Origin: Phycomyces nitens
Taxonomy: Eukaryota > Mucoromycota > Mucoromycetes > Mucorales > Phycomycetaceae
Length of the DNA: 64,000 nucleotides
Assembly: GCA_022702545.1 (NCBI GenBank)
Contig: JAHRBC010000007.1
Location: 124,001-188,000, forward strand
Direction: 5' to 3'
How positions within the stretch are numbered: the stretch's first letter is position 1; every line of letters starts with the position of its first letter. The translations under genes and the position numbers were made by a program. Positions 20,265 to 30,552 of the stretch are shown here, one piece after another. The notes below the pieces were generated by a model, which saw only the letters and a list, made by a program, of their open reading frames with translations, searched no databases and was not told the DNA's origin.

Positions 20265-23200
20265 GTGAGCTTTCTATAGGATTATGGAACGCCAATGGGC
20301 TTCAACCCCGTGCCATAAACGACGTGCTCAACCACTGTCAGTCCCTCCATATGCTCTTCATCACAGAAACATGGCTCCTGTCACCTGCGCGTATTCTCAC
20401 ATCATGGTCCCAATTTCATTTGTACGGACCCCCTGTTGCTGGGACATACAGTGGGTCAATGGGAGTTTCATTGTTAGTCTCCCCTTCCTGTCCTTACACC
20501 GTCACCCAAATCCCTATGCCCAACAACTATGCCCTCGCCGTCAAGATTGGCACCCTTCGATTGGTTTGTGTTTACCTCCCCCTCTATGTCCACTGCCGAT
20601 GCCCTTTCTGTTCTCTCTGACATTCCTTTGACTGAAGACACCCTCCTTTGTGGGGACTTCAATGCCCGTTTGGGTTCCATCACTGGAGATTATGCCACAA
20701 ATTCTCGCGGCCTAGCACTTAGTGCATGGCTAGAAGAAAGATCCCTCACTGTCCTTAATGGCTCACTCTCTCCTTGCACCCCCACCTACATTTCCTTTCG
20801 CCGTGAAGTCGAAATTAGCAGTATCATTGACCTATTCATCACCAACACCAATTTCGCCAATCCCTCTCTCCACATTCAAACCGAACTCTCCCTAGGCTCT
20901 GACCACCGACTTCTTTCACTTTCCTTCACCTATGACCTTGACCCTTCCCCTCCATCTCCACCCCCTCTCCGCCGACTCTGGAACCTCTCACGCCTCAAGG
21001 AACCAGACGTCCTTCAACTCTACACCGATTCCCTCATCCTCAACGCCACACCCCTCCTCAACACCTTGCAAGACATTGTACAAAACCCGCCCTCCTCTCC
21101 TCCCCCATTGATGCCCTTACTAACGATTTCAACACACTCATTTATGATTCTCTTAGTAGTTCAATAGGTACCCGCCCTCACCGCCCATCCAAATGGAAGA
21201 AATTCTGGACCCCTGCCCTTCAAGCGGCAGCCGACCATCGTGATGGTTGTTACAAGCAATGGCGTCGTGCTTGTGGCATTGACAAGATCAATTGGTGGAG
21301 CCGGCACCAACATGCACATCAGGAGTTCCGTCAACAAGTCCAGACAGCAAAACGTCAATCCTGGCACGCCTTCTGTAGGTCTCTGGAACGTGACTTTGCC
21401 AAGGCCACTTCCAAGATCAAACAGATCAAAAGGCGTCGACAACCCAAACATGTCTTCCAACATGACGATGGCCCAGCTGCTGCAGCAACCATCATGTGCA
21501 ACCACCTTGCTTCGGTGTATAGTGGCCACATCCTTCCTTCCTCCCGCCCTCCTCCTCCTCCATCAACCTCTCCTCACCTGCCTTTCGCCGCTGTTGACTC
21601 CCCATTTGATTCGTCAGTGGTGGAAGAATACATGCGATTTATGCCTAGCCGCAAGGCGCCGGGTCCTGACCATATCCGTGCAGAAATGCTTAAGCCCGTT
21701 CGGTCCAAACTCTCTCCTCTCCTTGCCCTGCTCTTCACTCTGTGTTGGCAGTGGTCTTATGTCCCCTCTCTCTGGCGCCAAGCCCAAGTTTTCCCAATCT
21801 TCAAGAAGGGTAACCCAAACGACGCTGCCAATTATCGGCCAATCTCTCTCACTTCTGTTCTTCGGAAATTACTTGAGATGTGTATTGCGCCTGATCTCAC
21901 CAAGTTCTCTCCTCCCTTGGACGTAGCACAAGGTGGATTTCGCCCCGACGTGGAGCACTGGACCAGGCCCTCTGCTTGCATGACCTTGTCAAAGCCCACT
22001 ACCGCCGCCACAACCGCTACCCTGTAGTCGCCTTCCTTGACATCAAGGCAGCTTATGACACCGTAGACCGACGTGTCATTTGGGATGCTCTTGTCCGCCG
22101 TCAAACTCCCCTGCCCTCGTTGGCCTCCTTGTCAACATGTTTGACGAAGTCTCCATCTCTGTCCTTCTTGGCAACTTCTCCTCCCATTCCTTCTCTCCTT
22201 CCACAGGTGTACTGCAAGGCTCAGTCCTCAGTCCCCACTTATACTCTATCTACATCAACTCCCTGCCGCCTCTCCTTCGCACAGTTGCTCTGTCTACATC
22301 CGCCGCCCATGTCCCATCGTCCTCTCCCTCCTCGTTGGATTCCTATCGCGCCCTTTTGGATCCTTCAGGTGTGGATGACTTTGGCGATTCCACCTCTCCC
22401 ACGCCGATTAACTCTCTTCTCTTTGCTGACGACGTTGCCATTTTTGGTTCCGTTCCTGACGTTCAGAAAATGTTGGATCTGGCCGCAGCCCACTCTCTGG
22501 AACTCGGTTACCGTTGGAGTCCATCCAAATGTGCATTTGTGTACCAAAACTCCCGCTCCCACTCTCCTCCCTCCCTCTCCCTGTATGGTGAGTTACTCCC
22601 TGCAGTGGATGAGTTTATCTACCTTGGCATGCCGTTCCGGAGTAAGGGAATTCATTCCCCCTCCATTGTAACCCATCGTCGAGCTGGTACCCTTGCTGCC
22701 ATGGCCACAATGCACGCCGTTGGTGCCTGCCGTTCTGGTTTCTCTCTGCTCTTGAGCTCTCGGTTATACCGAACGTTCATCCGTCCCAAGTTCGAGTATG
22801 GCCTGGCCATTGCCCCACTCCTAGAAAAGGATTTCAAGGCCTTGGAACTGATACAAGATAAGTGTCTTCGCATGATAGTTGGGGGCATGCCACGTCCTCC
22901 ACTATTGTGTTGAAGCACATCTGTAATATACCCAGCATGAGATTCCGCAAGGATATCCTTGTTACCAAGTTCTGCCTTCGGGCCCGTACCCTTCCTTCCC
23001 GCTGTCTCCTTTCTCTCCTCCACCAACACCACCGTTCCCATTCCTCCCTTGTCCCGCTGAGCCACCATCCATTCCTTCTCGATATGCCAGTTTCCCTCAA
23101 CGTACGTAGCATCAACGCCGTACAAAAATACCTTGACTCCCGTCGAGTGTCCCTTTTCGCCACCTTCCTCTCCAACACCACCCAAGTCTTGATCCAAGCA

Positions 23201-23584
23201 TGTCGCCCTGACCTTGGGGTTGACCCAATCCTGTTCCTCCCTGCTTCCCGAGTAGAACGTGGTCGCCTTGTTCGTTGGCGAATGGGTTGGCTACCCGGAA
23301 ACCCTCGTTCATGTGCATGTGAGACAGACCACACCTCTCGCCGTCATCTCGCCATCTGCCCTAGGATCCCATCAGAACTCCTTGCTTCCCTCCCAATCCC
23401 TCCCTCTCCTGCGAATCATCCCATTGATTTTGCCATCTCCTCCCTCCCTTCCTCTTCCTCGGCCCCATGTCCGCCATACTGGGTGCCATTGCTCACCATT
23501 CTCTGGCACATCGATCAATTGTGCAACCCTGATGGGGAGTACTCCCACGAGAAGAACCATGGTGCTTTGTGGCATGCTGCTTAG
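20261..23584 (+). pseudogene. LINE L1 ORF2: endonuclease-reverse transcriptase, frameshifted
   Basis: The APE-type endonuclease lies at the N-terminus (LWNANGL, ITETWL, CGDFNARLG, LGSDHRLLS). The reverse transcriptase follows: KAPGPDHIRAEML, FPIFKKGNPNDAANYRPISL, FLDIKAAYDTVDR, LQGSVLSPHLYSI and LFADDVAIF, the last being the catalytic pair. The C-terminal part ends with a Cys/His motif (CACETDHTSRRHLAIC). Frame breaks: a C5 tract at about 20580 (C7 in L2), about 21100 (one C fewer than L2), and further shifts near 21950-22100 and 22870. The protein was a target-primed RT and is now broken. Clade was not assigned. Confidence 0.88.
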
Positions 23585-23882
23585 CATTTTTTTTTTTATT
23601 TTATTTTATTTTATCTTTTTCTAGTTCTTTTCGCACAGGAAAAGTTGTCTGTCTGTTCTCCTATCTCCTCCCTTCCACTGTTACAACTATTTCACAGCTG
23701 CGAAGTGGAGAGTAGGGCTCAGCTTTCATCTTAGTACTGTTAGCTCACTCCATTTTTCTCTACTTTTTTTTGTCTTCCTTGTGCCCAAGAGACTTTTTTG
23801 CTTCCCTTCCAGTAGTTCTCGAGATGCTAAATGGTCTATAGACTGCCAGCACTATATCTCTCAATAAAACATAATCTTTAAC

Positions 23883-23906
23883 CTCGGACAAATCGACACG
23901 GCTCTT
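23883..23906. repeat. Copy of tRNA-Ser nucleotides 1-15 plus first bases of LINE L2
   Basis: 23883-23897 repeats the first 15 nt of tRNA-Ser. 23898-23906 (ACGGCTCTT) matches the L1 leader at 19158 onward, so it is the 5' tip of the second LINE copy, L2, 13 nt shorter than L1. G2 then interrupts. Confidence 0.85.
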
Positions 23907-24636
23907 TGACACAGGTGTTGTAGAATTGCCAGCTGCACCACAAAACTAGCAGAAACTCCGTGACGTCACTAAGGGCCCCACCAAGAAAAAGTGCTACGTC
24001 ACAACTAACCGTCACTACCATCGTCAGAACTTCAGCGGGACCTGAAGTTATCCCCAATTTCCGGATTCCTTGTCCAGAATATTGTCTCAACTCTTTTTCC
24101 TTTTTTATCTTTAAAGATTATTTCCCCTTACTTCGATTTACCCTGACATTTTTACCTTTACCCATTCCATTGTTCACACTTCGATAATTCTTTCCAGCTT
24201 ACCCCCCATATTTTATACCTCTTGTTCATTGACACTTTTCCGGATTTGTTCATATAATCTATTTTATCTTTAGTTGTAGTTGGAATGATATTTGAATAAC
24301 ATAATTAGTAAGAAGAGCTATTCAATAGTTTTGTATAAAAGAAGAGCAATATCTCTATCAATAAAATTCATTCAGTTTTCCGATTATTTTCTTTTGAACC
24401 CAATTCGAGCTTGTATTGTCCTGAGTGAAATACAAGGCTGTTTTCCGTTAAAGTTATAAGATCTCTGTCTCACTGTTGGTTCCGTTGTCCGTTGTCCGTA
24501 TTATCTGTCCGTTTTTCTGTCCGTTCTTATCCCGATTCCTGTCCGTTGATTGTCCCGAGTGAAATCAACTACCTCTTAACTGTCCGTAAACCTTCTTGAC
24601 CAGTTTACGCTACACAACCAAACTCAACACGCGTCA
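23907..24636 (+). repeat. G2 5' LTR
   Basis: Termini TGACACAGG...ACGCGTCA. TATA-like GTATAAAAGAAG at about 24331, AATAAAATTC at about 24360, then a U5 rich in TGTCCGT repeats. Confidence 0.95.
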
Positions 24637-24712
24637 AGTGGAGGTCGTGCCGAGGATTACAATACTATAACGTGTTGAGCATCCAAAAATCTTTCTTATT
24701 ATATAACAAAAA

Positions 24713-25531
24713 ATGACTACAAGCACCAAGTTTCTTGCTGCACCCGAATCCTTCAGTGGCACTAGCCAGCCAGACCCTCTTGCTTGGTTCCAGCACATGG
24801 ATCGAATCCGTCGCGCGGTTGGGATGACCGATGAGGAGGCTCTTCTGGTAGCAGCTACGCATTTCAAGGGAAATGCAATGCGTTGGTGGAACATCAATGA
24901 GGAGAATCTCACGACTTGGGAGACCTTTGAAGTGGCATTCAAGAAGCAGTTCATATCCCGCCATATGGAGGAGGTTTGGTGGAATGAACTAGAGACGATC
25001 AAGCAATTGCCTGGTCAGACCGTAGACGATCTGGTCCTTCGTCTTGGAGAACTGTTTTCATATCTTGGAATTCAGAACGAACAACAAAAGATCAGAGTCT
25101 TCTTGCGTGTGGTGAACGAAAGGATTGGTTACCTGCTGGAGCAAAGAGGTGTACCAAACCGAATGGAGAACCTTGCGACGTTGGCCCGTAAGATCGAACT
25201 TGTCGAGAACAAGTACCACCACCGCAACCGACCTGCGCCTAGCCAGGACGTCCGCCAGAACTGGAATGTGCCTTCCACAACTACTGCATCGGAGTACCCC
25301 GAATCCTTTCATTCCACGTTGAGCCAACTAGTGCAAGGCATCAACGCAATCCAATCCAGATTGAATCACCCTCCCCCTATTCCTGTTCCGGTAGTTGCCA
25401 CTGCTCCATACCAACGACCAGTATTTACATGTTACGAGTGTAACCAAGAAGGGCATAGGAAGGCGAATTGCCCCAGGTTACAGCAGACAAACCAGGGAGG
25501 CCAGACGGGAAAAGCCAACGGGCAACAGTAG
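24713..25531 (+). CDS. gag: G2 Gag
   Basis: A 272-residue Gag. The retrotransposon-gag domain spans about residues 20-165 (WFQHMDRIRRAVG, AMRWWNINEENLTTWETFE). A basic, Pro-rich linker leads to a single CCHC knuckle (CYECNQEGHRKANC). The start is the first ATG after the LTR. The stop (TAG) lies 16 bases after a GGGAAAA slippery heptamer that leads into pol in the -1 frame. Confidence 0.93.
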   Translation: MTTSTKFLAAPESFSGTSQPDPLAWFQHMDRIRRAVGMTDEEALLVAATHFKGNAMRWWNINEENLTTWETFEVAFKKQFISRHMEEVWWNELETIKQLPGQTVDDLVLRLGELFSYLGIQNEQQKIRVFLRVVNERIGYLLEQRGVPNRMENLATLARKIELVENKYHHRNRPAPSQDVRQNWNVPSTTTASEYPESFHSTLSQLVQGINAIQSRLNHPPPIPVPVVATAPYQRPVFTCYECNQEGHRKANCPRLQQTNQGGQTGKANGQQ

Positions 25532-28215
25532 ATCGGGATGCCGTTGCCCCCCAAACAAGAAACCCGACAAACCCGGTCAATGTAGTCCAAACAGCCCCGG
25601 CTGTGTATGCCGCAGAGAAGAGGGCTCCAAGGAAAAAGCCAGAAGAGACACCAATAAGCCGTAAGGGGAAAGAGCCAGTAAGGAACGAACATCCCTTAGA
25701 ATTCCAGAATCAGGGGACGTTCCTGCCCAATGGCATGTACCCACCGCAAGGATATACTGGTCACTACAACAACACACTGGTTCAACCACAAGTGCAGCCA
25801 GGACCAAGTAATTCCCAAGGTGCACCAAGACCAGTTCAACAACAGGAGCAGATGGAAGACGTGGTCCAAGAAACGGCGAACAAGAAAAAGAGGGCACCAC
25901 CAAGACTACTCCCAGTAAAGTTGAAGAAGAAGGAATTCTGGGAAAAGCTCAAGACAATGGATGCTGGCCTGTCGATGGCAGATTGGTTGTCAATGGATCG
26001 TGAAGCCAAGACCGATGTACGTGATGGATTGCGTTATCTTGCAAAACGTCAAGCACAAGGGGTCGCCAGCGGAAAGGTGCACATGGTGGAGCGAGATACG
26101 GATTCCGAGTACGAATCTGTAACCGATACAGTCCTTAGCGAGGAGGAGTATGAAGAAGACTGGGACGAAGGTTCACATGTAGCAGCCTATGATCAAGAAT
26201 CAGTGGATGGGTATTCCGTTGCGGATACGGGGTACGATAGCGATGACACAGAATATAGCTATCAATATGACTTCAAGAAGCTCACCCATAGTCAACCATT
26301 AAAGGCCCCAATTATGATCAATGGAGAGGTCATAGAGGCTATATTCGACTCAGGAGCAAGTGTTTCTGTGATAAGTAAGGAGCTGGCGACAAGACTACAC
26401 CTCGTTCCGAATGGTGATCGACTACCGATATCTTCACTTGATGGCATTCCTCATAAGCCTTGTGATATCGCGGTCGATGTACAAGTCAGAGTTTGTGGGA
26501 AACTGCGGCCAGAGACCATGTGCATTCAAGATAGCAAGACCAACCCTGACCTGTGCCTCTTGGGTATGACTTGGTGCCGGGCGTACAACATCCAATTGCG
26601 CCTACAAGACTCCACTATCGTAATTCCAACCAAGCATGGAGCAGGCTTCGTTGAATTACGTGGGCGGTCAGAGGATCTTGAGGATAGCGAGGTGAAGAAT
26701 CCAGGGGTTTTCTCGGTGACCGTAAGGGAGATTGGGGAGCAAGGTCAAGAAGAAGGGAAGAGGGAGGAAAGCTTGAAGAAGTATGAGGAAGAAGTGATGT
26801 CCGAGAGCGGGGATGAAGACGAGGTCCCAGATATCATCGCTGAGCTAGTAAAGGAGAACGAGAACACCTTTGTGGAGAACGCTGGCTTGGGCCGTATCTC
26901 AGTATTGTCTCACGACATACCGACCTTCAGCAATGTTCCAATCCGTTCGCGACCATACAGACTGACTTGGGAAGAAGAGGAAGCACTCAGTTCAGAAGTG
27001 GCTAGCTTGTTGGATCTCGGGTTGATCAGACCGTCGCGTGGTATATGGACCTCTCCAGTGTTCTTTGTCAAGAAAAGGGACAGTACACTGCGATTAGTAG
27101 TGGATTACCGAAGGCTTAATCAGATCACCACGAAGGATGCCTTCCCGTTGCCATACATTGATGATCTTTTGGACTCGCTGGGTGGGTCTTCATGGTTCTC
27201 CACACTGGATGCAGCGAGTGGGTTTTGGCAAGTCCCAGTATCAGAAGGTTCCATTGAGAAAACCGGTTTTGTGACGAAGCAAGGCACTTTTGAATTTACA
27301 GTCATGCCGTTTGGTTTGACTTCGGCGCCATCCACCTTTCAACGTGCTATGTCAGTCATCTTGAAGGAGTTCATTGGGAAATTTATATATGTGTTTATCG
27401 ACGACATTATTATATTCTCCAAGTCGTTGGAAGAGCATCGCGACCATCTCAAGGCGGTTTTTGATGCGTGCAAGAGGGCCAATCTACGATTGAAACTGAG
27501 CAAGTGTTCTTTCGCGAAGAAGCAAGTTGAATACTTGGGACATGTGGTGTCAGATCAAGGATTATCACCGTGCAACCGAAATGTAGAGAAGGTGCTTACT
27601 ATGACGGTTCCCAAGACAACCAACGAGGTGCACACATTCTTAGGAATGGCGGGTTATTACAGGCGCTTTGTTAATAACTATGCAGCGTTGGCTCAACCGC
27701 TCACCAAGCTGTTGAAGAAGGATACTCCGTTTGTCTGGAAGGAAGAACAAGACAAGGCTTTCCAAACTTTGCAACAATGTCTGGTGCATCCACCCATCTT
27801 GGATTTCCCAAACCGTGAGCAAGTGCAAATACTCACCACCGACGCTTCTACCCGTGGGTTAGGGGCCGTTCTCTCACAAGCTCCTGAGGACGATTTGACT
27901 CAAGAATCAGTCATAGCCTATGGATCAAGGGGACTAAGAGGGTCAGAAAGGAATTATGCGGCAACGCATTTGGAGGCCCTGGGATTGATTTGGGGAATCA
28001 CACGGTTCCGCCACTATTTAGCAGGAAGAAAATTCATTTTGCGTACTGACCACGCCGCTCTGGTCTTTATTGTCAATAATGTCAAGCCATCACCGAAATT
28101 GTCAAGATGGGCAGCCGCCCTTATGGAGTACGACTTTGTCATCCAACATCAACCTGGTCGTGACAATCCGGCCGATGCATTATCACGCCTACTTCCAGCC
28201 GGTGGTAACCAGTAA
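25468..28215 (+). CDS. pol: G2 Pol: protease-reverse transcriptase-RNase H
   Basis: The frame is reached by the shift at 25507. An acidic, low-complexity N-terminal region precedes the protease (AIFDSGASVSVISKEL), RT (VDYRRLNQITTKDAFP, active site FIDDIIIF) and RNase H (TTDASTRGLGAVLSQ, LRTDHAALVF, DNPADALSRLL). The frame ends with TAA right after RNase H; integrase is in another frame after a 245-bp AT-rich gap, which is unusual. There is no premature stop. A GTAAAA donor at 28212 would allow in-frame splicing to integrase. Confidence 0.92.
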   Translation: MPQVTADKPGRPDGKSQRATVDRDAVAPQTRNPTNPVNVVQTAPAVYAAEKRAPRKKPEETPISRKGKEPVRNEHPLEFQNQGTFLPNGMYPPQGYTGHYNNTLVQPQVQPGPSNSQGAPRPVQQQEQMEDVVQETANKKKRAPPRLLPVKLKKKEFWEKLKTMDAGLSMADWLSMDREAKTDVRDGLRYLAKRQAQGVASGKVHMVERDTDSEYESVTDTVLSEEEYEEDWDEGSHVAAYDQESVDGYSVADTGYDSDDTEYSYQYDFKKLTHSQPLKAPIMINGEVIEAIFDSGASVSVISKELATRLHLVPNGDRLPISSLDGIPHKPCDIAVDVQVRVCGKLRPETMCIQDSKTNPDLCLLGMTWCRAYNIQLRLQDSTIVIPTKHGAGFVELRGRSEDLEDSEVKNPGVFSVTVREIGEQGQEEGKREESLKKYEEEVMSESGDEDEVPDIIAELVKENENTFVENAGLGRISVLSHDIPTFSNVPIRSRPYRLTWEEEEALSSEVASLLDLGLIRPSRGIWTSPVFFVKKRDSTLRLVVDYRRLNQITTKDAFPLPYIDDLLDSLGGSSWFSTLDAASGFWQVPVSEGSIEKTGFVTKQGTFEFTVMPFGLTSAPSTFQRAMSVILKEFIGKFIYVFIDDIIIFSKSLEEHRDHLKAVFDACKRANLRLKLSKCSFAKKQVEYLGHVVSDQGLSPCNRNVEKVLTMTVPKTTNEVHTFLGMAGYYRRFVNNYAALAQPLTKLLKKDTPFVWKEEQDKAFQTLQQCLVHPPILDFPNREQVQILTTDASTRGLGAVLSQAPEDDLTQESVIAYGSRGLRGSERNYAATHLEALGLIWGITRFRHYLAGRKFILRTDHAALVFIVNNVKPSPKLSRWAAALMEYDFVIQHQPGRDNPADALSRLLPAGGNQ
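25507..25513 (+). promoter_or_regulatory. Programmed -1 frameshift site, G2 gag-pol
   Basis: In the gag frame the heptamer reads G GGA AAA. After a 6-nt spacer, GGGCAAC (25520-25526) pairs perfectly with GTTGCCC (25543-25549), giving a 7-bp hairpin with a 16-nt loop that contains the gag stop. The geometry is standard for -1 frameshifting. Confidence 0.85.
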
Positions 28216-28460
28216 AATATTTTACTACTCCTTTAAACCCTTGACATATTTCATTTTCGTTTTTTCTTGCTTGGCGGCAAAATTCTCATTTATTATTTTA
28301 TCACACACAAAAAATTACAAAATCCTTCAAAAACATTGTAAAAATTCCTTGAAAACATTCCCAAAAATATATATATCTTTATTTGCACAACGCCCACTCA
28401 TACTTATACACTTGTTTCTTTTGCTGGCGTTTCCCTCTCACAACTCTACCCTCGTTCACA
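28216..28460 (+). promoter_or_regulatory. Non-coding spacer inside G2 between RNase H and integrase
   Basis: This AT-rich stretch includes TATATATATC near 28367 and a pyrimidine-rich run before the ATG at 28461. It could be an internal promoter and leader for integrase, or part of an intron from 28212 (CA|GTAAAA) to 28504 (ACCAG|A), which would join the RNase H and integrase frames exactly. Confidence 0.4.
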
Positions 28461-29789
28461 ATGGAATACCCACTCTATTTATCCATATACTACTATCTTA
28501 CCAGAAATGGCGAATACCCGACTGACTCAAGTACAAGTATCAAGCGAAGGGTGCGCCGATTGGCATCCAAGTATGAGGCCCATGGTCACAAGTTGTTCAA
28601 GAAGAATACTGTCTCACCAGTGGCCCAAGAATTGTTGCACGAAGGAATTGTCGAAGAAGTCATCAAAAGAGTACACGAAGAAGGACATTATGGAGTGAAT
28701 AACACATACTCGCAACTCCGTTTGCAGTATACTGGACCAAGACTGTATGAATGGACACACAAGGTGGTCCAGAACTGTGTAACCTGTCAAGTAAGAACCA
28801 AGATCCCACACAATCGGGTTGAACCTGCACACCCAATCGAGACACCAATCCACCCCTTCTACATGGTCGGCTGTGATGCAGTCGGACCTATGGACCCAAC
28901 CAAAGAAGGATACCGGTACATTCTAGTAGCCGTTGATTACTTAACAAGATGGCCCATTGCCGCACCAGTCAAAGACATCACCGAAGAAACCACCGCAGAT
29001 TTCCTTTTCAACCATGTTGTGGTCCCGTACGGCGTCCCTAGGTACATCCTAACAGATAGAGGCAGCAATTTTACCTCTGGGTTCGTCCGTGAATTTTTTA
29101 ACTTGCTTAACTGTCGACATGTTACCACCACTGCTTATCGCCCACAAACCAATGGCCTTTGCGAAAGACTCAATCAAACTCTTGTCCAAACATTGGCGAA
29201 AATCGTAAGGGACAACGATGCTATCACTACTTGGGATCAATATATCACCTCAGCACTACTTGCACTGCGAACAATGCGTAGTGAAGCAACCAGACATACA
29301 CCCGCAAAATTGTTGTATGGATACAACCTCAGGACTCCTGCTACTTGGCCGGCCCCGCGAACCGACTTTGTGCAAGGAGATCCAATCGAAGAAATAGCAA
29401 GCCGAACAAGAGTAATCCACCATTTGATCGAACACTTGAGGCCAGAAGCTAGAAACAGATCTAACGAGAAGAAGAAAAAGTACAAGACTCGCTATGATCA
29501 ACAAGTATTCACCCGAAGTAGGTTCTCACCAGGAGAACAGGTCTTGATGCGTGATCAGAAACCGCCACACAAGTTGGCAGACCGTTGGCTTGGACCAATG
29601 ACAGTAACCAAGGTTAACAACAATGGCACCTATCACCTCATAGGGCCCAACTACCGAAGACTCCAAGGAGCAGTAAATGGCGATGTACTCCTACCCTTTC
29701 ACAATCACAAGTTGATGGTCCCAGATGTACAAGTCAAACGTGCCGAACAACAATTCTTAGCCTGGGTGTCACGCTATGATTCTCTTTGA
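28461..29789 (+). CDS. G2 integrase
   Basis: I chose the ATG at 28461 (MEYPLYLSIYYYLTRNGEYP) over 28383 because the family match starts about there. The HHCC finger is HEEGHYG...CVTCQ. The catalytic core has Asp in GCDAVGPM, Asp in LTDRGSNF and Glu in NGLCERLNQTL. A GPY-like module (WLGPMTVTKVNNNGTYHL) follows, with a short basic/hydrophobic tail and no chromodomain. Lack of a chromodomain fits a Ty3-like element that finds Pol III promoters by other contacts. Confidence 0.92.
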   Translation: MEYPLYLSIYYYLTRNGEYPTDSSTSIKRRVRRLASKYEAHGHKLFKKNTVSPVAQELLHEGIVEEVIKRVHEEGHYGVNNTYSQLRLQYTGPRLYEWTHKVVQNCVTCQVRTKIPHNRVEPAHPIETPIHPFYMVGCDAVGPMDPTKEGYRYILVAVDYLTRWPIAAPVKDITEETTADFLFNHVVVPYGVPRYILTDRGSNFTSGFVREFFNLLNCRHVTTTAYRPQTNGLCERLNQTLVQTLAKIVRDNDAITTWDQYITSALLALRTMRSEATRHTPAKLLYGYNLRTPATWPAPRTDFVQGDPIEEIASRTRVIHHLIEHLRPEARNRSNEKKKKYKTRYDQQVFTRSRFSPGEQVLMRDQKPPHKLADRWLGPMTVTKVNNNGTYHLIGPNYRRLQGAVNGDVLLPFHNHKLMVPDVQVKRAEQQFLAWVSRYDSL

Positions 29790-29829
29790 GTTCTGCCAGT
29801 TCATGTGGACTTGCTTAGAGGGGGAGCCT

Positions 29830-30546
29830 TGACACAGGTGTTGTAGAATTGCCAGCTGCACCACAAAACTAGCAGAAACTCCGTGACGTCACTAAGGGCC
29901 CCACCAAGAAAAAGTGCTACGTCACTACCATCGTCAGAACTTCAGCGGGACCTGAAGTTATCCCCAATTTCCGGATTCCTTGTCCAGAATATTGTCTCAA
30001 CTCTTTTTCCTTTTTTATCTTTAAAGATTATTTCCCCTTACTTCGATTTACCCTGACATTTTTACCTTTACCCATTCCATTGTTCACACTTCGATAATTC
30101 TTTCCAGCTTACCCCCCATATTTTATACCTCTTGTTCATTGACACTTTTCCGGATTTGTTCATATAATCTATTTTATCTTTAGTTGTAGTTGGAATGATA
30201 TTTGAATAACATAATTAGTAAGAAGAGCTATTCAATAGTTTTGTATAAAAGAAGAGCAATATCTCTATCAATAAAATTCATTCAGTTTTCCGATTATTTT
30301 CTTTTGAACCCAATTCGAGCTTGTATTGTCCTGAGTGAAATACAAGGCTGTTTTCCGTTAAAGTTATAAGATCTCTGTCTCACTGTTGGTTCCGTTGTCC
30401 GTTGTCCGTATTATCTGTCCGTTTTTCTGTCCGTTCTTATCCCGATTCCTGTCCGTTGATTGTCCCGAGTGAAATCAACTACCCCTTAACTGTCCGTAAA
30501 CCTTCTTGACCAGTTTACGCTACACAACCAAACTCAACACGCGTCA
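29830..30546 (+). repeat. G2 3' LTR
   Basis: Same as the 5' LTR except for loss of 13 bp (AACTAACCGTCAC in the 5' copy) and CCCCTT for CCTCTT near the end. Confidence 0.95.
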
Positions 30547-30552
30547 TCTTTC

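Larger units (their letters stand above)
19145..23882 (+). mobile_element. LINE copy L1 inserted at tRNA-Ser nucleotide 1
   Basis: A full-length non-LTR retrotransposon: a 5' leader of about 240 bp, ORF1 and ORF2 (endonuclease-RT-C-terminal finger), and a ~300-bp 3' region ending CAATAAAACATAATCTTTAA without a poly(A) tail. The target duplication is CTCGGACAAATCGAC, at 19130-19144 (the tRNA 5' end) and 23883-23897. ORF2 has several indels in C-tracts, so this copy is inactive. GC is far higher than in the flanks. Confidence 0.9.
23907..30546 (+). mobile_element. G2: Ty3/gypsy retrotransposon upstream of tRNA-Ser, ORFs intact
   Basis: This 6,640-bp element is bounded by LTRs of 730 and 717 bp and flanked by TCTT at 23903-23906 and 30547-30550. 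The LTRs differ by one 13-bp deletion (between GTCAC repeats) and one substitution that I could find. After the 5' LTR comes a TGGAGGTCGTGCCGAGG primer-site candidate, and before the 3' LTR AGAGGGGGAGCC. Gag, pol and integrase frames have no premature stop, so this is the best candidate for an active element in the window. Its family also supplies LTR2 at tRNA-Leu. Confidence 0.95.

Noticed and set aside
22834..23334. Minus-strand open frames across the LINE
   Set aside because: They lie opposite conserved LINE RT coding sequence and have Arg/Gly-rich shadow composition.
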